A stretch of 44,405 nt of DNA from an uncultured Verrucomicrobiae bacterium (GTDB taxonomy: Bacteria > Verrucomicrobiota > Verrucomicrobiia > Limisphaerales > J093). The notes beneath the pieces were generated by a model, which saw only the letters and a program-made list of their open reading frames with translations, had not been told where the DNA came from and made no database searches. Numbering within the stretch: the first letter of the stretch is position 1; each line of letters starts with the position of its first letter. The position numbers and the translations under genes are program-made. The stretch spans positions 1-44,405 of the forward strand of contig CALFAV010000022.1 in the NCBI GenBank assembly GCA_937946835.1. Reading direction: 5' to 3'. Below, in pieces: positions 44,101-44,405 of the stretch.

Positions 44101-44405
44101 TTCGGCAATTCACAGGCCGTGCCACCGTACTGAATTCTCATGTTGTGTCTCCAATACGAGTGACCATTACAATCGTAGCTGCAGTAATCTTGCGTCCTGC
44201 TCCCCGTGGTGCCTGAACCCTCTCCGCATTGATTGGCACACATGCACTGCTGATCGGGGCGCTTCAAGGTACAGGTCGTTCCGCCGTAATTCCAAGTCGG
44301 TGGACACTGAACGGAGGCAGCGTTTTTCCACCATGCGGGAAACGCCAAAGGCACCGCACTGAATGCCAGGGCCATACTCAGAATTTGTTTTCTTGCTCTG
44401 AGGTT
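44073..44405 (-). CDS. small exported cysteine-rich protein (N-terminus cut by window edge)
   Basis: At least 110 residues are readable; the frame stays open to the right edge, so the true start is probably just outside. The ATG at 44375 would leave a truncated signal peptide, whereas the upstream residues (NLRARKQILS) supply the basic n-region before MALAFSAVPLAFPAW. The mature part has nine Cys in about 80 residues and an internal duplication: NYGGTTCTLKRP near its start and QYGGTACELPKC at its end, bracketing QQCMCANQCG and YCSYDCNG. It ends GGSGSGR. I do not recognise the family. Local GC content is visibly lower than in the rest of the window. Confidence 0.72.
   Translation of the reverse strand, partial: NLRARKQILSMALAFSAVPLAFPAWWKNAASVQCPPTWNYGGTTCTLKRPDQQCMCANQCGEGSGTTGSRTQDYCSYDCNGHSYWRHNMRIQYGGTACELPKCGGSGSGR

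Overview
This is a GC-rich (roughly two-thirds G+C by eye) bacterial chromosome segment. I infer Verrucomicrobiota, probably the Limisphaerales/Pedosphaera side. The reasons are two pseudopilin-like proteins with [12 protein letters not shown]-termini and a C-terminal H-X9-DG motif, large secreted multi-domain proteins ending in a W...FYR module, almost no Shine-Dalgarno sequences, and intergenic regions full of short palindromic repeats. No 16S gene is present, so the taxonomy is inference.

Layout. 33-544: a small ParE/RelE-type toxin and its antitoxin (minus strand). 841-3918: a lipoprotein-release ABC operon (lolC/E-type permease, lolD) translationally coupled to a secreted esterase. 3919-4483: 27-bp tandem repeats and a palindrome cluster. 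4484-18789 (minus): an MsbA-like exporter, then a type II secretion/type IV pilus assembly operon in the order GspE, GspL(PilMN), GspM(PilO), secretin, with neighbouring ends overlapping or 2 bp apart, and then a 2026-residue alpha-2-macroglobulin with a CAEQ thioester motif. 18790-19339: a second palindrome cluster. 19340-22660: a 1106-residue secreted lectin/PA14-like protein, followed by a strong terminator and a third palindrome cluster. 23131-26257: a VOC protein, sucD without sucC, a yggT-yggU pair and yqgE. 26314-26465: two adjacent tRNAs (CAU and Gly-CCC) on the minus strand, then a fourth palindrome cluster. 26878-31813: a hybrid histidine kinase whose receiver has Glu at the phosphoacceptor position, a membrane-anchored alpha/beta hydrolase and a PLP aminotransferase. 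31950-33973 (minus): a secreted protein and an H-X9-DG pseudopilin. 34260-37220: recA, trpB (no trpA) and a Uma2-family nuclease. 37288-38704: a hypothetical protein divergent from a second H-X9-DG pseudopilin. 38753-41149 (minus): a lipoprotein fusing an AmiE-like serine hydrolase to a NamZ/DUF1343 muramidase. 41360-44405 (minus): GtrA, a GT39/ArnT-like membrane glycosyltransferase, a MauE/DoxX-like membrane protein and, at the right edge, a small Cys-rich exported protein.

How the parts relate. Much of the window serves the cell envelope: lipoprotein release, lipid export, secretion-machine assembly, a periplasmic anti-protease, peptidoglycan recycling and polyprenyl-sugar membrane enzymes. 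The least familiar arrangements are the Cys-rich peptide / MauE / glycosyltransferase locus at the right edge, the PA domain inserted into a PA14-like domain at 19340-22660, the phosphomimetic-looking receiver of the kinase, and a dispersed set of GTAG-type REP hairpins in four intergenic clusters with no transposase of the matching (RAYT) type in the window.
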